Positions 6,873-13,750 of a DNA stretch of 20,547 nucleotides are shown one piece after another; within the stretch, counting starts at the first letter, position 1, and each line of letters begins with the position of its first letter. The position numbers and the translations under genes were made by a program. This DNA is from JADHUC01 sp964617665. GTDB taxonomy: Bacteria; Planctomycetota; Planctomycetia; Pirellulales; Pirellulaceae. Below the pieces are notes generated by a model, which was not told the DNA's origin, did no database searches, and saw only the letters and a list, made by a program, of their open reading frames with translations. The DNA lies in assembly GCA_964617665.1 (NCBI GenBank), contig CAZUAH010000235.1:1-20547 (forward strand), written 5' to 3'.

Positions 6873-8066
6873 GTGACTGAGCAAACGGACAAAGATGTTT
6901 CACGACGTGGTTTTCTTACGGCCACAGGTACCGCAGCTTTTGTCGGCTCGATGAGTCTAGCGGGAGCCGTACCTGCCAAGGCACAACTGGATTCGGAGCG
7001 GAAGATCCGCATAGGTGTGGTAGGAGGCGGATTCGGGGCGTCATTCCAGTGGCATCTGGACCCGAATTGCGTCGTGGAAGCGGTCAGCGACCTTCGTATC
7101 GACCGGCGCAATCGCCTCCAGCAGGTCTACAAATGCAAGAAGGCATACGAATCGCTCGAAAAGCTCGTGGCGGATCCGAAGATCGAGGCGGTTGCCGTGT
7201 TCACCGGTGCGCCGGATCACGTGCGGCATTGTGTCGAAGTGATGAACCACGGCAAGCACTGCATCTGCGCCGTGCCTGCGGCGATGGCGCTTGAGGAAGC
7301 CGCATTGCTCAAGGAAACCAAAGAAAAAAACCGCTTGAAATATATGATGGCCGAGACCAGCTACTATCGGCGCGGTTGTATCCTTGCCCGGCAGTTGTGG
7401 CAGGATGGTGCGTTTGGCAAATTCGTGTATTGCGAATGCGAATACTACCATTATCTTGCCGGCAAGCACGGGCAGGCCTACTGGTGGCAAAACGGGAAAC
7501 CTACATGGCGACACGGTTACGCGCCCATGCTCTATCCGACTCACTCCACCGCCTTCCACGTTGGCGTCACAGGCGAACGAATCACGGACGTCTCCTGTCT
7601 TGGCTGGGGTGACGATCACCCGGACTTGCAGAAGAACCAGTATGACAATCCTTTTTGGAATATGACTGCCTTGTGCAAGTGCAACGGTGGGAACATCTGC
7701 CGCTGCAACGTGATGTTTAACGTCGTCGCTAGCGGCGAGCGGGCTCAGTGGTTGGGCGAGAAGCTATCGCTGTACATGCCGGGCTCCGGCGGCCAGCCAT
7801 TCGCGGTCAAAGCCCACGGTTCACTTCCAGTGACCGCGTTGCCGGACTATCAGGGATTGCTGCCGGAATCCATGCGCGTCGCATCGGGACACGGCGGTTC
7901 GCATACGTTTCTAACCCACGAATTTGTCGCCGCGCTGGTGGAAGACCGCGAACCGGCCATCGACATTTACGAATCACTCGCCATGACCGTGCCTGGCGTC
8001 GTCGCGCAAGAATCCGCAAGAAAGGGCGGCCAACAACTGAAGGTTCCAAGTTTCGACAGGTGTTGA
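6873..8066 (+). CDS. Tat-exported Gfo/Idh/MocA-fold protein lacking the EKP motif
   Basis: A 397-residue protein beginning at GTG 6873, six bases after GGAGG. The ATG at 6871 is followed directly by TGA, so it is not the start. A twin-arginine leader (SRRGFLTATG) ends near VPAKAQ. The NAD(P) Rossmann motif GVVGGGFG is at 48-55 and strand end VSDLRID follows. Where the family normally has EKP, this protein reads CICAVPAAM (A133-V134-P135), so the conserved Lys and Glu are replaced. The C-terminal half keeps a His-rich segment (YPTHSTAFHVG) and several Cys clusters (NMTALCKC, GGNICRCN). It is likely a Gfo/Idh/MocA fold with altered chemistry or a sensory or structural role. It starts a plus-strand direction divergent from the unknown secreted gene. 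Length is ordinary for the family; function on a specific sugar is unknown. Confidence 0.88.
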   Translation: MTEQTDKDVSRRGFLTATGTAAFVGSMSLAGAVPAKAQLDSERKIRIGVVGGGFGASFQWHLDPNCVVEAVSDLRIDRRNRLQQVYKCKKAYESLEKLVADPKIEAVAVFTGAPDHVRHCVEVMNHGKHCICAVPAAMALEEAALLKETKEKNRLKYMMAETSYYRRGCILARQLWQDGAFGKFVYCECEYYHYLAGKHGQAYWWQNGKPTWRHGYAPMLYPTHSTAFHVGVTGERITDVSCLGWGDDHPDLQKNQYDNPFWNMTALCKCNGGNICRCNVMFNVVASGERAQWLGEKLSLYMPGSGGQPFAVKAHGSLPVTALPDYQGLLPESMRVASGHGGSHTFLTHEFVAALVEDREPAIDIYESLAMTVPGVVAQESARKGGQQLKVPSFDRC

Positions 8067-8175
8067 CTGCGGCGGCTCAAAGCAGCGACCGAGTAGTGCT
8101 TGCAGCATTGAGTTCGGTTACAATGGTGTGGGGTGGGCACGAGTCCGCGGTCTTACAGCAGTCCAGATCACGATC
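8067..8175. other. Intergenic region before the kinase gene
   Basis: About 110 bp without a gene or a clear promoter. TACAAT at 8119-8124 resembles a -10 box, but no acceptable -35 lies 16-18 bp before it. Confidence 0.3.
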
Positions 8176-8274
8176 ATGTCAGACAACGGTTTCAGTACCG
8201 AGACACTAGACTCGACAAACGGCAAAAAGGAATCCCCCGAACCTTCGCCCGTTCAACTACCCGATCGTATCGGG
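8176..8274 (+). pseudogene. Displaced 5' end of the kinase gene (frameshifted)
   Basis: ATG 8176 opens 33 codons whose end (SPVQLPDRIG) is the typical lead-in to a planctomycete kinase N-lobe (LPDRIG-RYRVEGLLGKG). The expected RYRVE continues only if the T at 8275 is skipped. The frame then runs through CGC TAC CGA to GTG 8285 and the main kinase ORF. A one-base insertion at 8275 (or nearby in the GGGTCGC run) therefore separates the natural start from the body of the gene. A consensus error would produce the same picture. Confidence 0.7.
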
Positions 8275-8284
8275 TCGCTACCGA

Positions 8285-10936
8285 GTGGAAGGATTGCTGG
8301 GAAAAGGGAGTTTTGGCCTCGTTTATCTGGCGCAGGACGAGAAGCTGGAACGGCCTGTGGCGGTCAAAGTGCCGCGCAAACGCCTTGTCAATTCTGCCAC
8401 CGACGCCGAACCTTACTTGGCTGAAGCTCGCGCAGCCGCCAGCGTCGATCATCCGCATATTGTCCCGGTCTACGATGTTGGCAGCGCTGACGGTTTTCCC
8501 TGCTTCATTGTCTCGAAGTACATCGCCGGAGCCAGTCTTCTATCGAAGATCCGGGAGAGCCGTTTCGGCCATGTTCAGGCTTCCGCTCTTGTCGTCACGG
8601 TTGCCGAAGCGCTGCACCACGCTCACAAGCAGGGACTTGTTGCACGAAGGGTTATGGCGGCATTCGGGCGTGCCTTTGGCGATCTTCCTCACGACACGGC
8701 GAAGACGACCGGTGAACAGAAGAGGTTTCTGAAGCAAGCGATTGATGGTCCGGCCGAAGATGGGATGGTCATATGCGTTCGCCTTGCGCTGTTTGCCGAA
8801 ATGATGAAGGGCAAGCCCTGGGTGTCCGCGAGTCTGCGCGAAGTAGGCGGTACGGAAGGCGTGGGGGTGAGTTTTCTGGAAGAGACCTTTTCCGGTTCCA
8901 CCGCCCCACCCGAACACCGCCGACACCAGAAGGCGGTGCGCGCTGTCCTAAAGGCCCTCTTGCCCCCGTCCGGCTCGAATATCAAGGGGCATATGCGGTC
9001 CCGTGACGAGTTGCTCTCGGCATCCGGCTACGAGGCCCATTCGCGAGACTTCCGCGAGTTGATGCGCATCCTGGACAGCGAGGTTCGTCTGATTACACCC
9101 ACCGACCCGGAAGGCATAGCCGAGGAATTGGAGGAGCCGTCTAGCGAAATCACAGAGGGCGAACCCTACTATCAACTCACACACGACTACCTCGTGCCTG
9201 CTATCCGTGAATGGTTGACGCGAAAGCAGCGAGAGTCGCGCCGTGGTCGGGCCGAACTGCTGCTGGCAGAGCGCGCTGACCTGTGGAAGGCCAACGCCAA
9301 ACGGCTTCGAGCAGCGTGTGCGCTTGCCAAGTTCGATCCAGGAAACGGCACTCGCTGGGAAGCAGCGGCTTCTGGCGTAGCCAGTATTCTCGTCTCACAG
9401 GATCCGACCTTGGCCTCTCAATGGGGTTCGCTACTTTCTTCCAAACGCGACGTTCTGGATGCCCCGTTGGTGCGTCTGTTCGAGCAATCCGACGCGAACC
9501 TCGAAGGTCGCGTGGCCGCCAGCATTCTGGCGGAACACAATCGCGACCGGCCCAAGCGTCTGCAGGATTTGATCCCAAAGGCGCGCGCGAACCAAGTCTT
9601 GTTGTTGGCCGACAGACTTCCCGAGGATGACGTGGGATTAGTCAACACACTGAAGACGGCGTTGGCCCAGAAAGCCCCTTCCGACCTGTCGGAGAGGGAC
9701 AACGTCGCGTACTGCAGACAACGGGGCAATCTGGCCATTTCGCTGTTGCGCGTTGATCGACAGTCAATTGTGGCAGGCGATGAGTTTTGGCCGTTGCTCA
9801 AGCCCACAGCGGATCCAACTCTGCAGACGTATCTGATTCACGGTCTCTTGCCGAGCGGGATCGACCCGATCCGTTTGATCCAACATCTGAAGGAGCACGC
9901 GAACGATCGCGACGAAGACGCCGCGGGAATTCGGCAAGCCATCATATTGAGTCTCGGCGATCTGGACTACGAAGCCTATCCGCAAGTCGCTCGCATCGAA
10001 CTTCGACGGACCCTCGAGCGACTCTACACCGACGATCCGGACGCCGGAGTCCATTCGGCAATCCGCTGGTTGTTCCAGAATTGGCGGCTTGACAGTCGGA
10101 TACAAGAGTTGGACGCCGCAATTCCACGAGGATATCGGAGAGACTTCGATTGGTTTCTCAATTCCCAAGGCGTGATGATGGTCGTCATTCAAGGGCCCGT
10201 CGTGTTTCAGATGGGGGCCTCGCATCTGGAAGATAACACGTTTGGCGTAAAGGCGCCCCGACACAAGCGCACTATCGAGTATACGTATGCCATCAGTGCA
10301 ACGGAGATAACGTTCGAGCAGTTCTTTGAGCGATTCACTGGCCCGAGGACTGATATCTCCAGGACCTTTGAGCTAGTCTTTGGGAGGCCGTTAGACAACT
10401 CGTCGAGCCGCCAGCCGGCGCGATCTCTGAAGTTTTCCGAATTGGCGGAGTATTGTCGAGAGTTGACGAAGCGCGAATCCCCTGGCGTCTCCACCCGCGA
10501 ACTCGTCTATTCTGGAGACTCTGACGAGACTGCTCGATTGCCTGAGGGCTACGCAGACCGGATCGGGTACCGTTTGCCAACGGAAGCCGAATGGGGATAC
10601 GCCTGTCGCGGGGGCACGCGGACAGGCCGCTTCTTTGGTGATGACAAACTGATGCTTCGAGAGTATGCCTGGTTCCGTGACAATTCAGATTCCAGAATCC
10701 ACAATGTCGGCCACTTGAGGCCCAATCATTTCGGTTTGCTCGATACGTACGGGAGCGCCGCCGAAGTATGCCATGCCAGCGACTATCCTGAACAGCAGGC
10801 GACACAACCGCTCTACAACCGAGGCGGCACGCACGGGCAACCTCCAGAGCATCTCCGGAGTAGTTGTAGGCGACTAGATAATCCGGATGGCCGTACGGGT
10901 TACGTGGGGTTTCGGATCGTGTGCGTCATTCACTGA
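8285..10936 (+). CDS. Ser/Thr kinase N-lobe fused to STAND-like remnant and SUMF1 domain (degraded kinase)
   Basis: An 883-residue open frame from GTG 8285; the natural start is probably ATG 8176 in another frame. Residues 5-16 carry the glycine loop LGKGSFG, followed by VAVK (Lys28), the alpha-C Glu47, and a hinge up to ALHHAHKQGLV (to about 119). The expected HRD catalytic loop and DFG are absent: the text jumps to RRVMAAFGRAFGDLP (about 121-135). That segment, as I recall it, belongs to the C-terminal part of an NTPase/STAND-type region in planctomycete kinases, with QLTHDYLVPAIREWLTRKQ near 295-315. HEAT-like repeats fill about 345-600. A SUMF1/formylglycine-enzyme-like domain covers about 625-883 (MVVIQGPVVFQMG, GYRLPTEAEWGYACRGG, FGLLDTYGSA). 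The protein kinase should be catalytically dead. Either an in-frame deletion or an assembly collapse explains the junction near 8640. Confidence 0.85.
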   Translation: MEGLLGKGSFGLVYLAQDEKLERPVAVKVPRKRLVNSATDAEPYLAEARAAASVDHPHIVPVYDVGSADGFPCFIVSKYIAGASLLSKIRESRFGHVQASALVVTVAEALHHAHKQGLVARRVMAAFGRAFGDLPHDTAKTTGEQKRFLKQAIDGPAEDGMVICVRLALFAEMMKGKPWVSASLREVGGTEGVGVSFLEETFSGSTAPPEHRRHQKAVRAVLKALLPPSGSNIKGHMRSRDELLSASGYEAHSRDFRELMRILDSEVRLITPTDPEGIAEELEEPSSEITEGEPYYQLTHDYLVPAIREWLTRKQRESRRGRAELLLAERADLWKANAKRLRAACALAKFDPGNGTRWEAAASGVASILVSQDPTLASQWGSLLSSKRDVLDAPLVRLFEQSDANLEGRVAASILAEHNRDRPKRLQDLIPKARANQVLLLADRLPEDDVGLVNTLKTALAQKAPSDLSERDNVAYCRQRGNLAISLLRVDRQSIVAGDEFWPLLKPTADPTLQTYLIHGLLPSGIDPIRLIQHLKEHANDRDEDAAGIRQAIILSLGDLDYEAYPQVARIELRRTLERLYTDDPDAGVHSAIRWLFQNWRLDSRIQELDAAIPRGYRRDFDWFLNSQGVMMVVIQGPVVFQMGASHLEDNTFGVKAPRHKRTIEYTYAISATEITFEQFFERFTGPRTDISRTFELVFGRPLDNSSSRQPARSLKFSELAEYCRELTKRESPGVSTRELVYSGDSDETARLPEGYADRIGYRLPTEAEWGYACRGGTRTGRFFGDDKLMLREYAWFRDNSDSRIHNVGHLRPNHFGLLDTYGSAAEVCHASDYPEQQATQPLYNRGGTHGQPPEHLRSSCRRLDNPDGRTGYVGFRIVCVIH

Positions 10937-11547
10937 GCGTAGACACAGAAGTAGTCCGCATCGGGTCCGAGCGTGATCCGGCACGTGCCGGCGTAGGGAC
11001 CATCCGTTGCACCCGGCACACGAATGAGGCCCTTTACGGGCTCTATCTCAAATCCCACCCGCACCAAATGCGGTTTGGGCTGTGACACGTGCTTGTAAGA
11101 CAAGACGAACAACTTGAACGGTCGCCACCGGCCGCCAATTTCGGCCTCTACTTTCGCCACTTCCAGCCCTACAACGTCTTCGATAGCAGGCGACGACGTT
11201 CCCATGGGGATGGGCGCGTCGGCCTCGAGAGGCGTCCAGCTGCTCGGCACATCTTGCTGCGTTGCCCCCTTGGCCGACTTTTCTTCTATACAGTACTCGG
11301 GCATTGGCTCGACGGCACAGCAGCCCAACTGCACTTCGCCTGGGATCTGTTTCATCGAGTGCCAACCACCATCGTGGCAGTACAGCATATAATACCAGTC
11401 ATCGTTCGCTTTCATCATCGGGCATATTCGTGGCATGACGATCTCTGTAGTGATGAGACAATGAGGAGCCCAAGTCAAACGGGTTGTTCCTTCTGAGGGA
11501 GTGTACCCTGCAGATCGTGTGCCCCATTTGAGCCCATCCACCACCAT
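10930..11547 (-). CDS. Hypothetical protein, unknown function
   Basis: Up to 205 residues, converging on the kinase gene with a 7-bp overlap and running divergently from the beta-helix gene. ATG 11547 leaves only 21 bp to the next start and has no clear ribosome site. The ATG at 11436 (168 residues, MPRICPMMKANDDWYYMLYC) leaves more room for divergent promoters, so the start is uncertain. No signal peptide is visible. The middle is rich in Cys, Trp and Tyr (DDWYYMLYCHDGGW, GCCAVEP). The C-terminal half alternates hydrophobic and charged residues (WRPFKLFVLSYKHVSQPKP, RVGFEIEPVKG) and looks like a beta-rich soluble domain. I recognise no family. Amino-acid composition is more balanced than typical antisense shadows, which favours a real gene, but this is not proven. 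Confidence 0.5.
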   Translation of the reverse strand: MVVDGLKWGTRSAGYTPSEGTTRLTWAPHCLITTEIVMPRICPMMKANDDWYYMLYCHDGGWHSMKQIPGEVQLGCCAVEPMPEYCIEEKSAKGATQQDVPSSWTPLEADAPIPMGTSSPAIEDVVGLEVAKVEAEIGGRWRPFKLFVLSYKHVSQPKPHLVRVGFEIEPVKGLIRVPGATDGPYAGTCRITLGPDADYFCVYAQ

Positions 11548-11568
11548 GAGTCAATCGAAGGTGTACAG

Positions 11569-13344
11569 ATGCTACGATTCGACATCTCCAACTTGGTGCT
11601 AGTTCTCCTCGTCGCCGGGTGGCCGTTGTTCTGCCCTGCGGCGAAGTACGGCGATAAACTGAATCCGACGGGCGATCCGATCGGCGGTGGCCCTGGCTAC
11701 CGCGACATCAAGTCGGAACAGTCTGCTGACTTCGTCGTGTCCAAGAGGAGCGAGTTGATCAGCGCGATTCGCAAGGCGCGGCCGGGGACGGTCATCTACG
11801 TGCGCGACGATGCGGTGATCGACATGACCGCCGCGGACGATCAGACGATCCCCGGGGGCGTCACCCTGGCAAGCGGCCGTGGTCGAGGCGAGTCACAAGG
11901 GGCGCTCGTCTATTCAAACTCACTGACCGACGAGTTCAAATGGATCCCTCTGTTCAAGACCGGCGGCGAGGGTGTGCGGATCACGGGCCTGCGCCTTCGC
12001 GGCCCGTTTGCAGAAATCGGCGACCACTTCTATGGCCAAATCAAGATCGCCAACGGGATCCGAGCCGACCACGAGGAACTTGAGGTAGACAACTGCGAAC
12101 TGTGGGCCTGGAACAAATGGGCCATCGACTTGGCCGTGGCCGGCGGGGCTCATGTGCATCACAACGACATCCACCACACGCGGCGATGGGGTTACGGGTA
12201 CGGCGTTTGGGTGCGCGGAGGCGGAAAGTCATTGATCGAAGCCAACCTGTTCAACGCCTGCCGACACCACATCGGCTCCGGCTCGCAGGCGGACAGCAGT
12301 TACGAAGCTCGATACAACATCTGCCTGGATCAGGATGTGCAGCCGTCGTTTGACCGTCATGGGAATGCGACAAAGGCCGGAGCCGCAACGCTGATCCACC
12401 ACAACGAATTCCGCAATCCGGACGAGCCTGCGATTCTGCTGCGAGGCAACCCGCTGGAAGAAGCAAGGTTCCACAACAATTGGTTCTTTCACCTCGGCCC
12501 GGAGTCAGCACTGAGCATCCGTTCGACGAAGCACACACACGTCTACGACAACCACTACGGCCCAGGCCCCGCGAAATGGCATCCAACGGCCAAGGGTACG
12601 GCGACGCCGGCCACGGGCCAGGCGCCCTTGACCGTTTCCTTTGATGCATCGGAAAGCAACGACAAGGAAGGCGGCCGGATCGTCCGCTATTGCTGGGATT
12701 TCGCCGACAGCCCCGACGCACTGGGGCCCCGGGCATTTGACAAGACGGCCACCTACACTTTTCGACAGCCCGGCCGCTACAACGTAGCACTAACCGTATC
12801 CAACGAGAAAGGCATTCCTGGTTCGACACTAATCCCCATTTTGGTCAATCCACCGACCGCTGGCCGTGTGCTCAGCGCGTGGGTGAAAGACAGCTACTAC
12901 GGCCCGCTCAAGGGTTACCTGCGCAAGCAAGTACTGTTGGACAACCAAGTGATTTGGGAGGACGATGTCGAGGGCGACGAGGGAGGCTGGCAGCACTTGG
13001 TGCTCGATGTCGACCGCTGGCTGAAGGACAGGAAGTCGCCGGAACTCGTATTCCGGCTTCGTGCGGACAAGGCGATGACGGACCCGGCCACGGAATTTTG
13101 CGAGTGCTACTACTACGTGGACGACGTGCATCTGTTTGGCGGCTCGGTCGCTACGGGCGATTTCGAAGCCGACGGCGGCTGGACGTACCACGAACAGGAC
13201 TGGCCGTGGTCGTATCGCAAAGGCCGCTGGTCGGGCGAGTCGCGCAGTGGCAAGTACGGATGCGTAATCGGTTTCGGCTACAACCGAACGGTCAATGCCG
13301 GTGGCTACTGCGAGATCAAACAGACGGTTTCATTCGAAAAATAG
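11569..13344 (+). CDS. Secreted right-handed beta-helix protein with PKD domain (pectate-lyase-like)
   Basis: A 591-residue protein from ATG 11569, with GAAGG seven bases upstream. A signal peptide (MLRFDISNLVLVLLVAGWPL, ending near FCPAA) starts it. Residues about 55-330 form a right-handed parallel beta-helix: repeats of short strands with G-V-R-I-T-G-L-R-L-R, VHHNDIHHTRRWGYGYGVW, SLIEANLFNACRH and FHNNWFFHLGP. This pattern is typical of pectate-lyase-like and related polysaccharide-active folds. A PKD domain follows (about 345-430; QAPLTVSFDASES, IVRYCWDF, PGRYNVALTVSN). The remaining ~155 residues, rich in Trp and Tyr, look like a carbohydrate-binding or lectin-like beta-sandwich. It is probably an exported lyase or hydrolase of a complex glycan; active residues are not assignable from fold alone. 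It ends just before the IS21 remnant and is transcribed towards the UroD-like gene. Confidence 0.85.
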   Translation: MLRFDISNLVLVLLVAGWPLFCPAAKYGDKLNPTGDPIGGGPGYRDIKSEQSADFVVSKRSELISAIRKARPGTVIYVRDDAVIDMTAADDQTIPGGVTLASGRGRGESQGALVYSNSLTDEFKWIPLFKTGGEGVRITGLRLRGPFAEIGDHFYGQIKIANGIRADHEELEVDNCELWAWNKWAIDLAVAGGAHVHHNDIHHTRRWGYGYGVWVRGGGKSLIEANLFNACRHHIGSGSQADSSYEARYNICLDQDVQPSFDRHGNATKAGAATLIHHNEFRNPDEPAILLRGNPLEEARFHNNWFFHLGPESALSIRSTKHTHVYDNHYGPGPAKWHPTAKGTATPATGQAPLTVSFDASESNDKEGGRIVRYCWDFADSPDALGPRAFDKTATYTFRQPGRYNVALTVSNEKGIPGSTLIPILVNPPTAGRVLSAWVKDSYYGPLKGYLRKQVLLDNQVIWEDDVEGDEGGWQHLVLDVDRWLKDRKSPELVFRLRADKAMTDPATEFCECYYYVDDVHLFGGSVATGDFEADGGWTYHEQDWPWSYRKGRWSGESRSGKYGCVIGFGYNRTVNAGGYCEIKQTVSFEK

Positions 13345-13371
13345 CGACCGTAGGTGTAGACACCGGTCAAG

Positions 13372-13405
13372 AAGTGCAGCGCGCAACGGTTTGAAAGTGC
13401 AGCGC
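13372..13405. repeat. Direct repeats at IS21 remnant end
   Basis: Two identical 11-bp copies of AAGTGCAGCGC begin at 13372 and 13395. Their spacing and position past the 3' end of istB fit the terminal-repeat arrangement of IS21-family elements. Confidence 0.6.
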
Positions 13406-13460
13406 TCGGGGTGTTAACGGGTCTATTGTAATTGGATTGGTATTGGCCTTGTAGAGAGTA

Positions 13461-13482
13461 TTCCTCCCCCATGGGGGAGGAA
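13461..13482. repeat. Perfect 22-bp palindrome
   Basis: TTCCTCCCCCA is followed without interruption by its exact reverse complement TGGGGGAGGAA. It lies inside the IS21 remnant, between the terminal repeats and the istB stop. As RNA it would be a G/C-rich hairpin with a minimal loop. No T-tract follows on the plus strand, so a canonical terminator is not supported. Confidence 0.7.
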
Positions 13483-13499
13483 CGATCTTGACGGTCGGT

Positions 13500-13658
13500 C
13501 TACTTGTCAGCTTTGTCATTGGTGGCCGGCTTCTTGCATCTGGAGGACCGCTTTCGCGCGTCCTTCAGACGGTAGCTCTCGCCAGTCGCTTCCAGGATGT
13601 GACAGTGGTGCGTGAGGCGATCGAGCACGTCGCCGGTGAGCCGCTGGCTGCCGAGTAC
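13500..13658 (-). pseudogene. istB C-terminal fragment (IS21 ATP-binding helper)
   Basis: On the minus strand, from about 13658 to the stop at 13500, the translation contains VLGSQRLTGDVLDRL, THHCHILEATGESYRL and KDARKRS. This matches the C-terminal end of IstB proteins (GSERLTGALLDRLTHHxHILxxxGESYRL), the ATP-binding helper of IS21-family transposition. The Walker motifs and all upstream parts are missing. An open frame continues upstream to 13781 but stops resembling IstB before about 13660. A plus-strand ORF across the same bases is a shadow. The fragment cannot be functional. Confidence 0.75.
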
Positions 13659-13686
13659 TATCCACCGACTTGGTTCTTGCCAGCGT

Positions 13687-13715
13687 TTGAACGGAAACTC
13701 GGTTCGCGGTACACT
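13687..13715 (+). promoter_or_regulatory. Candidate sigma-70-type promoter for the UroD-like gene
   Basis: TTGAAC (13687-13692), a 17-bp spacer and TACACT (13710-13715) precede the gene at 13751. Both boxes match four of six consensus bases. The site lies just beyond the IS21 remnant, so downstream genes could have their own transcript rather than sharing that of the beta-helix gene. Confidence 0.3.
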
Positions 13716-13750
13716 GTCCCGCACATCCTCCACGGACAAAGGAATCTGCC

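Larger units (their letters stand above)
13355..13658 (-). mobile_element. IS21-family element remnant
   Basis: A degenerate piece of an IS21-type insertion sequence lies between the beta-helix and UroD-like genes. It holds the C-terminal end of istB on the minus strand and, beyond the istB stop, two direct repeats of AAGTGCAGCGC (13372-13382 and 13395-13405, 23 bp apart). Multiple short terminal repeats bound by the transposase are a feature of IS21 ends, and the element terminus may be near TGTAGACACC at 13355. istA and most of istB are missing, so it cannot move by itself. The exact inner boundary is uncertain. Confidence 0.65.

Noticed and set aside
8119..8124. TACAAT as a -10 box for the kinase gene
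   Set aside because: No -35-like hexamer sits at 16-18 bp; only TTGCAG at 13 bp.
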